A stretch of DNA of 64,000 bases from Vitellaria paradoxa (GCA_019916065.1 CM034240.1:47044238-47108237), one strand, 5' to 3'. Numbered from the stretch's first letter, positions 35,889 to 48,417 are shown. A program made the numbers and translations. Notes: generated by a model from the sequence alone, not told the origin.

Positions 35889-38800
35889 ATGGGCTCCGAA
35901 ACTCCTCTCAGGGTTCCCACCATAAATTTTTCCGACCTAGAAGACCTAAAGCCTGGTTCTCCTAGGTGGGAACCGGTAAAAGCTCAAGTCCTTCAAGCCC
36001 TTGAAGACTACGGTTGCTTCGAGGCATTGTTCACCAAAATTTCATTAGACCTCAGAAAGTCCATGATTGGTTCACTAGAAGAGCTTTTCGATCTCCCTTT
36101 GGAAACCAAGTTACGAAATGCTTCGGAGAAGCCCTATCATGGTTATTTCGGGCAAGAGCCAATGGTGCCGCTTTTTGAAAGCATGGGCATCGATGACGCC
36201 CCCATCCCTGGAAAAGCCGAGGCCTTCGTTAATCTCCTGTCGCCAGAAGGAAACCCTAATTTGCGGTACATATGTATATATATACATACATGCATATATA
36301 TTACTTCTCTCTATTCTTTATTCTTCTTATATATATATATACTGAAGAAATTTAGAAAAAAAAATGGTATTTTAGCATAATTAGAGCGATACAATGATAG
36401 AAATTTTATAATTACAAAACATTTTGATGGATTAAGTATTGAAAATTCACTATAAAAGAGTTTTATAATGATCTAGTGATGATATTTCTGAAACTAAAAA
36501 ATGTATTTTATAACAGATATTTTCATTTAAAATGTATAAGTACACAAATTTTTACACATATATGGGCTCGTTTGAAGACTCAAAAACTAGTAAAAAATAA
36601 CCAAAAGTTATATTTTGTAACTTTTGGTGCATTTGGTAGAGCCACAATTTTTTTCACTTTTTTGCTTTACTACAGTAAAAAATAAAACCAAAAGTTTTAC
36701 CAAATACACAAAAATTACCACTTTTTTGCTATGCTACAGTAAAAAACTTATGAAGAGCCCATTTGGCAACTCAAAAATTAGCAAAAAAATACTAAAAGTT
36801 ACTTTTGGTGTGTTTGGCAAAACCACAAATTTTTTCACTTTTTTGATTTGCTACAGTAAAAAGTACACTCCATAATTACAACTTTTTTGATTTGCTACAG
36901 TAAAAAAAAATACCAAATACCTAAAAATTATCACTTTTTTACTTTGCTACAGTAAAAAAATTTACAAAACACCCAAAAGTTACTAAAAAATACTAAAAAT
37001 TCCACTTGATTCAACCAAACACACAAAAAAGTGCCAAAAAACCTAAAAAACTACCAAAACTTGAGTTTTTTTAACTTCCAAACACCCCCTAAACATACAA
37101 AAAGTTATCACTTTTTTGTTTTACTACAGTAAAAAATTTACCAAACACCTAAAAGTTACCAACAAATGCTAAAAATTACACTTTATTCTACCAAATACAC
37201 AAAAAATGTAACTAAAAAAACATATAAAAAACTACCAAAAATTAAGATTTTTTACTTTTTTTTGAACATCCAAACGGCTCTATATATATTTTAACTTTTC
37301 AACTAATATAGCATTAATCTTAGATACTTTAAAGCGATAATCATTCTTGTTGATGATTCTTGCAACTTTTATGGTTGTATAACATTGCCTAAACATTAAT
37401 CATTGGTGAAAATTTTATAAGAAATACAAGAATAATACCGAATTAAGTTGTATCTACTTTTACAAATAATTAACCAGCATTTAAGGTTCCTTTTAGTAGC
37501 ACATTTGGCTTATTAATTTTTTCATAAAATTACCCAAAAAAAAAATACTTAAAGTAAGAAAATTCGTCGAATAAAATTTTATTTTTAAGCATAGTCTGTA
37601 TTTTTTTTAAATATGAATAATATTTCTAACTTGACTTTTTAAGCATTTTTGTGATTTTTTAAATATGATAATCTTTTCTTTTTTTTTTTTTGCATAGTTT
37701 TGCTACCAAATGAAAAATAAATTCAATTTCTATTTTTATTTAAAAAAAAAAAAACTAACTTCAGATTTTGCATAGAAAAAAAAAGTCGATGCTATGTATA
37801 CCCATAAAAGCCTTAATAGACCTTTTGTTTAATTAAAAATTATTTCCTACATTTGTGTCACATTTTTCTATATATTTTTCTCTGTCATACTTTATATGCT
37901 TCGCTAAACTCTTAACTGTGGCAGCAAAACCATACAATCATTCTCAGAGCAGCTATCAGAATTGGATCGGATAACTAGAAGGATGGTTTTGGAGAGCTTG
38001 GGCGTAGAGAAATACATGGATGAACACATGGAGTCAACAAACTACCTTCTTCGACTGGTGAAGTATAAAGAACCCCAAACGAATGAGCCAAAGCTTGGGC
38101 TACATTCCCACACCGATAAGAACACACTGACCATATTATATCAAAATGAAGTTGATGGGTTAGAGGTTCAGACGAAAGATGGTGATCAATGGATTAGCGT
38201 CAACCTCTCTTCACCAGACTCTTTCATAGTCATGCTGGCTGATTCTTTCTACGTAAGTTGGTAATTTTTATTATGCTTGAAAATTACATACTAAAACTTC
38301 AAATAATTACAGTAAAAAAAAAAAAGGACTTACCAATTTAATTTTCAAATACTGATGAAGTTGCATATGGTTTATTTTCTAGAAATTAAGATTGGTATCC
38401 AACCAAATTTGCTGGCATGGGTTGATAAAAGGACATGGGTTGATGAAAGGTGAGGGTGAAGTTAAGAATTTTTTTCACTCTAAGACATAAGTTAGATATT
38501 AAACTAGGTCATGATTAGGTATTGAATTAGGATATGAATTCTTCTCGTATTAGATTATGAATTTATATTAAACTGGGTTATGATTCAATATTAAATTGAT
38601 CATAAATAATTAGATTAGAATGTCATATAATATTAGTATTAAAAAAATTTAGAACTAAAATTTTATTCGAATTACATAACATCACAGTCCCCTGAGAGAT
38701 TAAACATTGTTCGTATTATTTTTGTGTCTAATTATTTATCAATTATAATATTGCAACATATCTTTTATATAATTTTTATAATAAAATATTTCTTAAATAA

Positions 38801-39229
38801 TATGAAAATTATATAAAAGATATGCTACAATATTTTTTAACAAATATTTTCTAACTAATATAAAAATTATATGAAACATACGCTACAATATTCTCGTATT
38901 ATTTTTTCACTTTAATTGACACTAATTCACTTAAAAAGTTTTACGTTTGTTTCAGTCACTATATAAATTCTGATTTGTAGGCATGGACTAACGGTCGTCT
39001 CCATTCTGCACGTCATCGTGTGGTGATGAGAGGAAATGAAGCGAGGTACTCCGTCGGATTGTTTTCAGTACCAAAAGCCGGGTACATGGTAAAAGCACCG
39101 GACGAACTTGTAGACGAAGATCATCCCTTACTTTTCAAGCCCTTTGATCATGTTGAATTCCTCAAATTCTACTATTCAGAAGCTGGCCGGAAAGCCAGAT
39201 CTGCCCTAAAAACTTATTGTGGTGTTTGA
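35889..39229 (+). CDS. AOP1-like 2-oxoglutarate/Fe(II)-dependent dioxygenase (array locus 6)
   Basis: Exons 35889-36265, 37925-38252 and 38981-39229 join to 954 nt (317 residues, longest in the array). ATG 35889 (MGSETPLRVPTINF) aligns with paralogues. Intron 1 is 1659 nt and carries a compound MITE; phases are 2 and 0 as elsewhere. Motifs: EDYGCFEALFTKI, LFDLPLETK, iron ligands H188 and D190 (SHTDKNT) and H247 (ARHRV), 2-oxoglutarate site R257-Y-S259. A two-residue insertion lies in exon 2 around DGDQWISVNLSSPD. Exon 2 ends ADSFY where the other subgroup has GDAxx. With the gene at 43223 it forms a separate subgroup (MGSxTPLR, FEALF). It is probably an active oxygenase; the substrate is unknown. 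Confidence 0.92.
36564..37281. repeat. Compound MITE in intron 1 of array locus 6
   Basis: The left end reads GGGCTCGTTTGAAGACTC and the reverse complement of the right end reads AGAGCCGTTTGGATGTTC. Internally, CTACAGTAAAA occurs six times (near 36670, 36733, 36851, 36894, 36946, 37123). A further terminal-like phrase, GAGCCCATTTGGCAACTC, appears near 36755. The pattern suggests an element that is internally duplicated or has a relative nested inside it. It lies wholly within an intron and accounts for much of that intron's length. Confidence 0.65.
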
Positions 39230-42200
39230 ATTTCAATATTAATTTGCATCAAAAAGATACTTTCCTGTCAGATGTGATGAAATTAGACTTGCGTTATAAA
39301 TTAGTTTTTTAATCAGTTATTTATTTATTTTTTTCAAAGCAGTAATGTAAAATGGCTCAGGGTCAGGGTTCGAGTCAACCAACCCCTCCTATCTCTACAG
39401 TGTTTGGGTCGGGTCAATTTGATATTTAATTTTCCTGCAAGTGAAATAGCAATGTTTAATTTTTGTGTTGTTTTTCTATGCAAGTGATACAGGGATATTT
39501 AGAGTTATAAAAAAATAAGATAAAAATATGAGATAATTTATGAATTTTAATTCATTTTAGTGAGATAAAAAGTAAATAATTTTTATAGATTTTTAAAAAT
39601 TTTTAACGTTTTATATTGCGCTGAATAAACCCTTAATTTATATAACGATGCTATATATTATATTATATTAACGAATAATTCGTACTTTTGGCACTCATCA
39701 ACTAAAATTAAATATACATGCATTTAAAATTAAAATATATTAGCACATTTTTTTTTCAAAAGTTTAAAATAAATTTCATTTTCATTTATTATTCTCAGGA
39801 ATTAAAATTTTTATCTTTTTTAATATAATTTTTCAAATATTATTATTAAATTTAACTTGACGGTCTATCAAAAAATGAACTGACTTAAAAATTAAGCAGG
39901 AGTTTGAACAGAAGTTTTACTTTGTAAAAGATTTCAATTATTCGTTAAAGAATAAAATTCAATTTCTGTTTCTCAATTTTAGTTTATGAAAAAAAAATAT
40001 TTTTTAAATATACTGTGTTTTATTTTATAAATTTATTATTACTACTGGTGTATTTCACATATTTGCATGCGTTTGCGTTTGCGTCTCTTCTTATTCTTAA
40101 TAGCAAAAGTGCTGCTGGTGTGTACCGCGGATAATCTGATAATATTTTTTGACAAAATTTTTTATTGTACATATAGCATAACTCCACTATTGTGTATTTC
40201 ATATATATATATATATATATATATTTGCATGTATTCGCGTCTCTTCTCTTCTGGTTCTTAATGTCAAAAGTAGTGTTGTGGAGTTCTTCTTGGGGGTAAA
40301 CTAGTTAAGATGAGCACTAAAGAAAGCAACTTCAATTTCAATATATTTTGTAGAATGTTTAAGTAATTAACAGTCACAGATAAAATATTTATCAATCATG
40401 AGAAACGGCAAATTTATACTAACATATAAAGGCTCCATTTTGATCACTTTTTTTTTTTCTCTTCAAAATTATATAGATTTTTTTTAAATTTTTTATTTAT
40501 ACCATAAATTACGAAACTGTAACTTTTACAAATTTAAACAATTCTAAACATTCTGAAAAATAAGTTTTAAGAAAAAAAAAAACATGTGTGATACAAGTAT
40601 ACCATCTCTTCTTCTTTTCACTCATAAAAAGAAAAAAAGTAAAATAAATTTTTAAGACAAAAGTCGATTATTATAATTGCTCATGCTCAAAAAACTGATT
40701 TATTAATTATTTTTAATAACTGAAATATAATTTTTTTATTTCTTTAAACGGCTGATTTTCTACATGAAACCTAGGTTCACAATAACCTTGCATAATTTCA
40801 ATTTTTATCACGATATAGATCAAACTCTTTAATCACTTTCTTCTTCTAGTTAGTACAAAACATGAGAGGGGTATGAAATAAGAATAAATTCAAAATATAA
40901 AAATGTTCAAGGCCTAGAAAAAGAGAGGTAAAGAGAGATAGAAAATAGGGAAGAGTAAGACGAGAAGAAAAAAAATAAAAAAATAGAATAGGAGGTGACC
41001 ATTCTTATGATGACCGCTCGATAATTGAGAGGGCTACAATAGGTAAATAATTGAGAAGACTTTTTAATTTTTTTTATTTCATTTATTATAAAAAATAAAA
41101 ATATATAGCATTTGAGAAATTAAAAATTATTAACTACAAAATTAACTTATTAATGAATACATAGGCTTCGTTTAGCTAAAAAAAAAAAAAATTATTTATT
41201 TATTTTTTTTAACCTTTTTTCATCTTATATACTTTTTTTTTTAACCAAAATTTGATTTTCCTTGTAGAAGCTATAATTTTTAGTTGTGTTAATTTTATTC
41301 AGAAAAAAATTAAAAAATTAACGTTTATTTAAGTAAAAGTTAAAAATAAAATAAAAATCGTTACTTTTTTATTCAAATAAATAATTTTTATCTAAATGAA
41401 CGTAAATTTTTTTATTTTTTGATTAATGTAATTAACACATCTAAAAGTTAAAATTTTATAAGACGGTAAAAAGTTAAAAAAAATAAAAAAATTAAAAACT
41501 AGCTTTTTCTTGACTAAACCAACGTTTACTAGGGTTAAAAGATAACTTAACTCTAACAAAAGAAAAATAAGTGAAAATATTTTTCCCTAACTGAGCTAAT
41601 CGGGCTTGTCCATTCAAATTGATTAAACATCCACAATTGACTCTTTCCGCCCATTTGTTTAATCGTTGGAGGAGCCGGCAGATGAAAACGTAGTGCACAA
41701 CCACTTCAGCTAGCCTGCAGGCGCCAATCATCATGGTAATTTATTTATTAATTTATTTATATATATATATATTTTGTATAATCAACACCGAAAACCGGCC
41801 ATTTAATTAGCAATATATAAAATATGTTTAAAGTGATAAAAAAATGAAATAAAATGTGATTTAAAAAAAAATTTTACATTTAGTGCACACATTTTAAACC
41901 GTATTTTTTTGCGATGAACAATAAGATTCCTGTTCTAACAGATTAGATTTCTGTTTGAACAGATTCAAAATTTTATACTAGTCATGACCTCTTTCAGATC
42001 AAACCAGACGCGAAACTGTTTCTACAAACCGTTTGGACGGAAGTTGGCTAAGCGAATCCATCGGAATAGTTTCTACAACCCAAAAAAATAGTCACAATAG
42101 GTGTCATTTAGTAGTTTGAGAGCCTGTGGTGAGAATAGTAAAAAATTTTTGCTATTTGATTAACTAAATTCTACTTATTAAATTTCGAGAAGGTAAGAAT

Positions 42201-43222
42201 CTATAAAAATGTGATAAAAATTTTTAGAAATTTTCAGATATTTTGTTGCACCGAATACACCCTTAATTGTTTTCAAATATCGTCTTATTAATTAATTAAT
42301 CTGCTTTTGAAATATATATATATTTAACTATTTAAGAGCCGAGCCAGGACGTTAATCCTCTGATTACCTAAGTTTGTATGTCTCCTGTCCCCACAAAGAA
42401 TGACGGCCTTGTCTGGTTCCTTAATTTTTCAAAATCCCTTGCTAATCACTGCTACCTTGTACTGCTGAAATGTATCCCAAGCCTGTTTCATGCCACTTTG
42501 AAATTTATTATAAGCTCGTGCTATGTCTGTTACAAAATATTTATAGAGAAGAAAGAAAATTTTAAAGAAAAATAAAATTATTAGTCCTTAATTATTTTTT
42601 TTTTTTACTTTTATCACTTTTAATATAATTTTTACCATATATTTTTTTATTTTTTCTAAATACAAACTCATGTTCCAAGCATAAATATTAACTTGAATGT
42701 ATTATAAAAATAAAGCGTTGGATGGAACACTGACACGTGCCTAACACCAACACAGACCCTCAATTAGTTTCTTTAAGCATTGAATATATATCTAAATATA
42801 TATAACTAAGAAAACACTGTGGCTATATTTTTTGGAATATGATTTTATGAAAAAGAAAGAAAAGGTGAAGAAAATGTTAAGAATGAAAACTAAAATGACA
42901 AGGTCAAATTTATATTATTTTTTGAGTTAAAAAAACAAATTAAAATAAATAGATATTTATTAATAAAATTTAACTTTTACTTGATTAATTATAATAAAAT
43001 TACACACTGATAAGAACATATTATAAATAGGCAAAATCAAATTTTTTATGTCAAAATAAAAAAAAAATTGGAAAAGAAAAACAAGAACAAAATAAAGAAA
43101 AAATAAAAAAATAAATTAAGCATCCTCTAAACTAAATAAATAGGCAAAATTACAACTTGAAGTTCCACCAAAGCACAACAAATCGTCAGGCTTTCTTTCA
43201 ATCACCCGAGAAAGAAAACCAA
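39230..43222. other. Intergenic region between array loci 6 and 7
   Basis: No gene is recognised. It holds a MITE-like sequence at about 39490-39640, (AT)n at about 40200-40223 within a stretch repeating GCGTTTGCGTCTCTTCTT-like words (40068 and 40234), one copy of the upstream motif at 41021-41037, and a 450-bp element at about 41820-42267 related in inverted orientation to 56580-57110. The frames at 41492-41734 and 42378-42575 resemble nothing I know. Confidence 0.55.
41820..42267 (+). repeat. Long MITE, copy 1 of an inverted pair
   Basis: It starts in ATGTTTAAAGTGATAAAAAAA, and the reverse complement of the end reads TAAGGGTGTATTCGGTGC. Internal phrases such as ATTCAAAATTTTATACTAGT and CAAACCGTTTGGACGGAAG are found reverse-complemented at 56580-57110, which identifies a shared family of roughly 450-530 bp. 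Confidence 0.55.
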
Positions 43223-43606
43223 ATGGGTTCCCAAACCCCTCTCCGACTTCCCATCATAGATTTTTCCGATCTAGACCAAAACTCAGCTGGTTCTCCCAAG
43301 TGGGAGTCGGCAAAAGCTCAAGTCCGGCAAGCCCTTGAAGAGTACGGTTGCTTTGAGGCATTGTTTTCCAAAATTCCTTTGGAACTCCGAAGGGCCATGT
43401 TTGGCTCGCTAGAAGAGCTTTTCGATCTCCCTTTACAAACTAAGTTAAGGAACTCTTCTAAGAAGCCTTTTCATGGCTATGTCGGGCAGTATCCAATGGT
43501 CCCACTTTATGAAAGCATGGGAATAGATGATGCCACTGTCCCTGATAAAGTCGAAGGCTTCACCAACCTCTTGTGGCCTGAAGGAAACCCAAATTTTCGG
43601 TTCATT

Positions 43607-43653
<47 letters not shown>

Positions 43654-45067
43654 ATATATTTTCTTTTTTTTTATTTACTATAATTTTACTGTTTTTTTTT
43701 TTTCCTTAAGGGTGTATTTGGATTATTATATATATCATTATATACTGTTAGAATTTAGAAATCTTTGTGATATATTATATGTAGCACTAAAATTTTCTAT
43801 TTTGAATACAGCAATCCCCGACTAACTATGGACTCTTCCTTTTGGCAGCCAAACAATACAATCTTACTCAGAGCAGCTATCGGAATTAGATCAGAAAATT
43901 AGGAGGATGGTTTTGGAGAGCTTGGGCGTCGAGAAATACATGGATGAGCACATGGAATCAACAAACTACCTTCTTCGAGTCATGAAGTATAAAGGGCCCC
44001 AAACGACTGAGACAAAGCTTGGGCTGAACTCCCACACTGACAAGAACATACTGACTATCTTATGTCAAAATGAAATCGAGGGGTTGGAGTTGCAGACGAA
44101 AGATGGGGAATGGATCAGCCTTAAACCCTCGCCGGATTCCTTCATAGCCATGATTGGTGATTCTTTCTATGTAAGTGGTGTATTTTACAATTTTTAGAAA
44201 ACTAACTCTTTAAACAGTTTCTTTATTATACAAACATCATTAACACGCCATTCTAGTCCCACATCAATGATATAGGCGGAGTTAGGAATTTTTTTAGTTG
44301 GAGTTAGAAATTTTTTTAATCCCAAATCAACGGTCAAGGGTGGAATTAGAATTTTTTTTTTATAGTTATGTATTAAACTGATTTATGAATTAAGTATTAA
44401 ATTAGGTTAGAATTTTTTTTTTTTTTTTTTTGTCTTGAATTATGAATTGAACATTTAACTGGATTATGATTAAGTTTTAAATTAGATTTTAGATAATTGG
44501 ACTAAAATATTAAATTTTATTAGTATTAAAAAAAATTAGGCCAAAATTTTATTTGGCTACAACCAATTACAGTTTATACATAACTCCTGAGTATTAAACT
44601 GAGTTATAGACAATTAGACTAAGATATTATATACTGTCAGTATGGAAAAATATATTAGACCAAAGTTTTACCTGAATTATAGTCTATCACAACCCGCACA
44701 AAAGCTCCGTCTTTGAGGCCAATCAATCGTGCCACTCGAGATTATATATGTCCTTAGCATTTTTTCAATCTTTAATTACTTAGAAATTAATTAGATTTGC
44801 GTACGAACTCATTTGCAGGCATGGACTAATGGCCGACTCCATTCAGCGCATCACCGAGTCATGATGAGGGGAAATGAAGCAAGGTACTCTGCGGGATTGT
44901 TTTCAATCCCAAAAGCGGGCTACATAATAAAAGCTCCAGAAGAGTTGGTAGACGAAGACCATCCTTTACTGTTCAAGCCCTTTGATCATGTTGAATTCCT
45001 GGGATTCTACTATTCAGAAGCTGGCCAGAGAGCCCAATCCGCCTTAAAAACTTACTGTGGTGTCTGA
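43223..45067 (+). CDS. AOP1-like 2-oxoglutarate/Fe(II)-dependent dioxygenase (array locus 7)
   Basis: Exons 43223-43599, 43849-44170 and 44819-45067 join to 948 nt (315 residues). ATG 43223 (MGSQTPLRLPIIDF) matches the sister gene at 35889; the frame is open further upstream but without an aligned ATG. The intron 1 donor is the weak GTTCAT, followed at once by a (CT)n tract (43609-43648), so intron retention is conceivable. Motifs: EEYGCFEALFSKI, LFDLPLQTK, H188 and D190 (SHTDKNI), H245 (AHHRV), R255-Y-S257, ending TYCGV. Exon 2 ends GDSFY. It shares SEQLSELD and MDEHMESTNYLLR with the gene at 35889, so the two arose by a fairly recent duplication. The substrate is unknown. Confidence 0.93.
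43609..43648 (+). repeat. (CT)n microsatellite in intron 1 of array locus 7
   Basis: About 20 CT units begin ten bases after the 5' splice site of intron 1. A polypyrimidine tract this close to a weak donor may affect splicing, and its length is likely polymorphic. Confidence 0.85.
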
Positions 45068-45750
45068 ATATTTGGCAACGAAGAATGATGATGAACTTTG
45101 TATTTCTAGCTTGTGTGTATATGTGTGTTCTTTGCTAATTAATGTCAAAATTGCTGGTTTGTGTCATTACCGTATCCCCTTCATCAAGGTAATAAGGAAT
45201 CGGCTTTAGTGGTCAGTTTGGTGGCTTGTTCGAATTATTTGAAAATTTTGATATTTAATTGATTATTTGCAGCATGATTATTAAATTTTAAGTTATTCCG
45301 GTATAAATATTAGTTTGACAGGAATCATGAATTTAAATATGACACAATTGTCACGTTTTTGATTTGGCCAATGAAAAAAAAAAGAAAAAATAGAAAAAAA
45401 GGAAAAAGTAAAAATAAATATAAAACTCGTGTAAAAAGTTTTTATTTGGTTTGGTTCGTAAATATATTTGTACTTTATTTACATTTTTATACTAATTTTC
45501 GTTATTTTCTCTTTTCAAGAACTAGTTTTTAATATAATAACCAACCATATTTTTTAAATTACAAACTAATTTTCTAAATATTTTTTTAAAATTATAAACT
45601 AATTTTTTGATACAAATTACAAATGGATATGCCCAGAATGCTGAAGAAATTTTAGTTTCCCCAGCCAAACCCAATCACAATTAAAAAGGAAAATAAATAT
45701 ATATATCAAAGTTTGTGATAGAGATTTTAATTACACCCTGTCGAGTACAG

Positions 45751-45902
45751 CATTTATAAATTAGATGGAAATTATGCTGTATAAATTAGATGGAAATTTG
45801 AATGGACTTAAAATAAAAGCAAAATGCATTTATAAATTAGATGGAAATTATGCTGTATAAATTAGATGGAAATTTGAATGGACTTAAAATAAAAGCAAAA
45901 TA
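45751..45902. repeat. 76-bp tandem duplication (75 of 76 identical)
   Basis: Copy 1 is 45751-45826 and copy 2 is 45827-45902. They differ only at the last base. Each copy also contains ATAAATTAGATGGAAATT twice, so that word occurs four times. The near identity marks a recent event. The second copy ends four bases from the truncated tRNA-Asp sequence. Confidence 0.92.
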
Positions 45903-45905
45903 AAC

Positions 45906-45952
45906 GTCGTCCGCGTGACAGGCGGAAATACTCACCACTATACTACAACGAC
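45906..45952 (-). tRNA. Truncated tRNA-Asp(GTC), 5' 47 nt only (pseudogene)
   Basis: The minus strand from 45952 reads GTCGTTGTAGTATAGTGG, then GAGTATTTCCGCC, TGTCACGCGGA and CGAC. This matches the 5' part of plant cytosolic tRNA-Asp: acceptor 5' strand, D arm with the A box, and a complete anticodon stem-loop with GTC. Homology stops in the variable loop, so the T arm, B box and 3' acceptor strand are missing. A functional tRNA cannot form. A CAA upstream of the 5' end resembles the usual plant tRNA gene context, arguing for a truncated gene and not a random match. Confidence 0.8.
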
Positions 45953-48417
45953 TTGATGTTTTTCCGAGTGATGTATCAGTCTTTTCTCAAAATGTTTTAG
46001 CCAACCCATACACAGAAAACGTTTTCCTCACCATCGCCGCCCCGGGCGGCAACCGGCGAGCTTGTCCGGAGTGCCAGAAAACAGCTATAGCAACAGACAA
46101 TGATTAATTCCGCAAACAGAGGAAAAAAAAACATTGGACTAGCCTTACCATTGCAATCTTTTAATACATTTGGCAAACATATTATCCGAGAACCATCTAC
46201 GTTGAAACTTTTTTTTATTTACGGATTGAGCTCTGAAATTCTTAAAATTTTTGGTGACGTTGCTATTGCACGATTAGATGCATAGAGAGCATATGTTTGA
46301 AGCTTTGAGAATTATAGAATGAGTCACCTTTTTTTTTGCCAGCACACGACTTCTACTGTTTTTCTCCTATCCCTCAACTCAAGTGCATATCGTTAACAAT
46401 TTCTACGCACTTTTACCGAACTAAATAAATTTACGTCAAGTCATCGGCGTACTTTGCTGTAATTTGTGACATTCTCTAACTCTGTGCTTGGTCGGTCATC
46501 ATAGTGACAACCAGTTAATTTTGCAAGGTGAAACTTGGAAGGCACTTTGTAAAGTACTTCATGATAACTTATGGAAGAGTGACTAGGAAAAGTCTGTCGT
46601 TCTTCATGCGCCCTTTGAAGTGTGCACTTGACTTGATCTACTACAGCTACCCATTTCTGTACCCTCACTCTGCTGCATAGGGCCTCAATTTTCAAAAAAA
46701 GATCATAGTCGAAAATGTCTTTTCTTGCGGTTTTGGACTGCACGGTTTTTTGGTCTTGTCCTTGGTAGTGACTTTAATTGTTAAAAAGTGTATCAATATA
46801 CTTGCCAGTCCAGTCACTCCCCCCTTTCTTTTCTTTTTTTTTCACTTGACCTAGCAATCATAGCCAACTTTCTAACATCTTATCCTCAAATGCTACCTCT
46901 TAACTCTTGAATATATCTTTGAATTCTACTTTTGCATGTCCTTCAATTCATTCATCTCAAAACTCCCTCTATTAGTTCAAAATCATTGGTGTGAACATGT
47001 CTACCAATTCAAAATCATTGGAACCCTAAAAAAAATCAAAAAATTTTAAAAAATTTCAAAAGTTTTCAAATCTCTCCAATTAAATTTTACCACTTATCAT
47101 TTTTACATCACATCAGTCTTACTTTTTGGTTTTATTTTTTTATTTTTTTTTGAGGACTCCAAACACACCTTACATATCGTATCAAGTATTTGACACGTCA
47201 CCTACACATGCAAGAATATTATTGGATTGTCAAGGAAATGCCCTGATGATGGATGCATAAAATCTAGAAATTCACTTTGTTTTTCGTTATCTTTCAGGTT
47301 TCCTTGTGTAACACATGTTAGGTTTCTTGACAGAGGAAATGTGCAAAAGATATCAGAGCTCCACCATCCTCCTCTAATATGCTCAAATTTTAACAGAAAT
47401 TGGAAGTTCAATTAATCTTAATGAATTTATAACAAAAGAACTTGCTACGACTATATCTTCCTTTTTGGTGGTGTCCTTCCACATTGATGTGCTAAATATA
47501 ATTCAGCTTCAATTATATTTCCGCTTAAGAACGAAGGTTCTTCTTTAGGTAAGAGGTTTAATAATGAAGGACCATTGGAGATGGAATTACTTCAATGGTT
47601 TGTACAAGTATTTTTGTTTTACTAATTACTACTATTCTAGATATGCCATGGTACGGGATTCTTTGGTCTACAAGACCAAACCAAATTCTAGAGCAAAATT
47701 TGATAAGTAATAGTCAACAAATTGGTTAATAGAACGAATCACACTTTTACCACTAAATTATACCTGCTACAATGTGATTATTGTATACAAATGGATCTTT
47801 TGTCGAACAGGGGAATTAGGCGTAATTTAGATAGGATCATAAAAAAATCATGAAATTTAAGAGACTGATTTTTCTAACAAAAGAACTATTAGAAGTATAA
47901 ATACACGATAAGTTTCATCTTCTTTTCTTCTTTTCTTTTTTCCTTTTCCTCTTCTGTCTTTTGCAATGAGGAAATGAACCCTTGTTTTCATCCATACTAG
48001 TAGTTTATATTAATGCTTTAAAAAGCTAGTTAAATGTTTTCAAGATGTTTGGTCCTTTTAGAAGGTCCCCCCCCCCTTTTATTATTATTATTATCTAAGC
48101 AAATTTGATGGCTGGGGATTTAGGTTTGACAGGTTTTTAGATGCTATTTTTTAAAAATTCATGCTTTAAAAATTCATGCTACTATCAAATTTTTTTTCTA
48201 GAAAAATTACCAAAAAGACATGAAAACCCTGTGGTCCTAGCATTTTAAATAAAAACACCATTAAATTCCATTGCCAATTTGCCACACCATTCTGGTAACT
48301 GTTTGTTGTAGATTCTTTTGGTATAAAATCTTTTTCCTTTATATTTCCTTGGTGTCTTCTTGGTGATAGAAAATTTGATTCAATTGCAGTGACTCCAGAC
48401 TCTTCCACTTGGTGAAG

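Noticed and set aside
46441..46743. 100-codon minus-strand open frame
   Set aside because: No family recognised, no upstream or downstream exon evident, and no repeat signature; not strong enough to call a gene.
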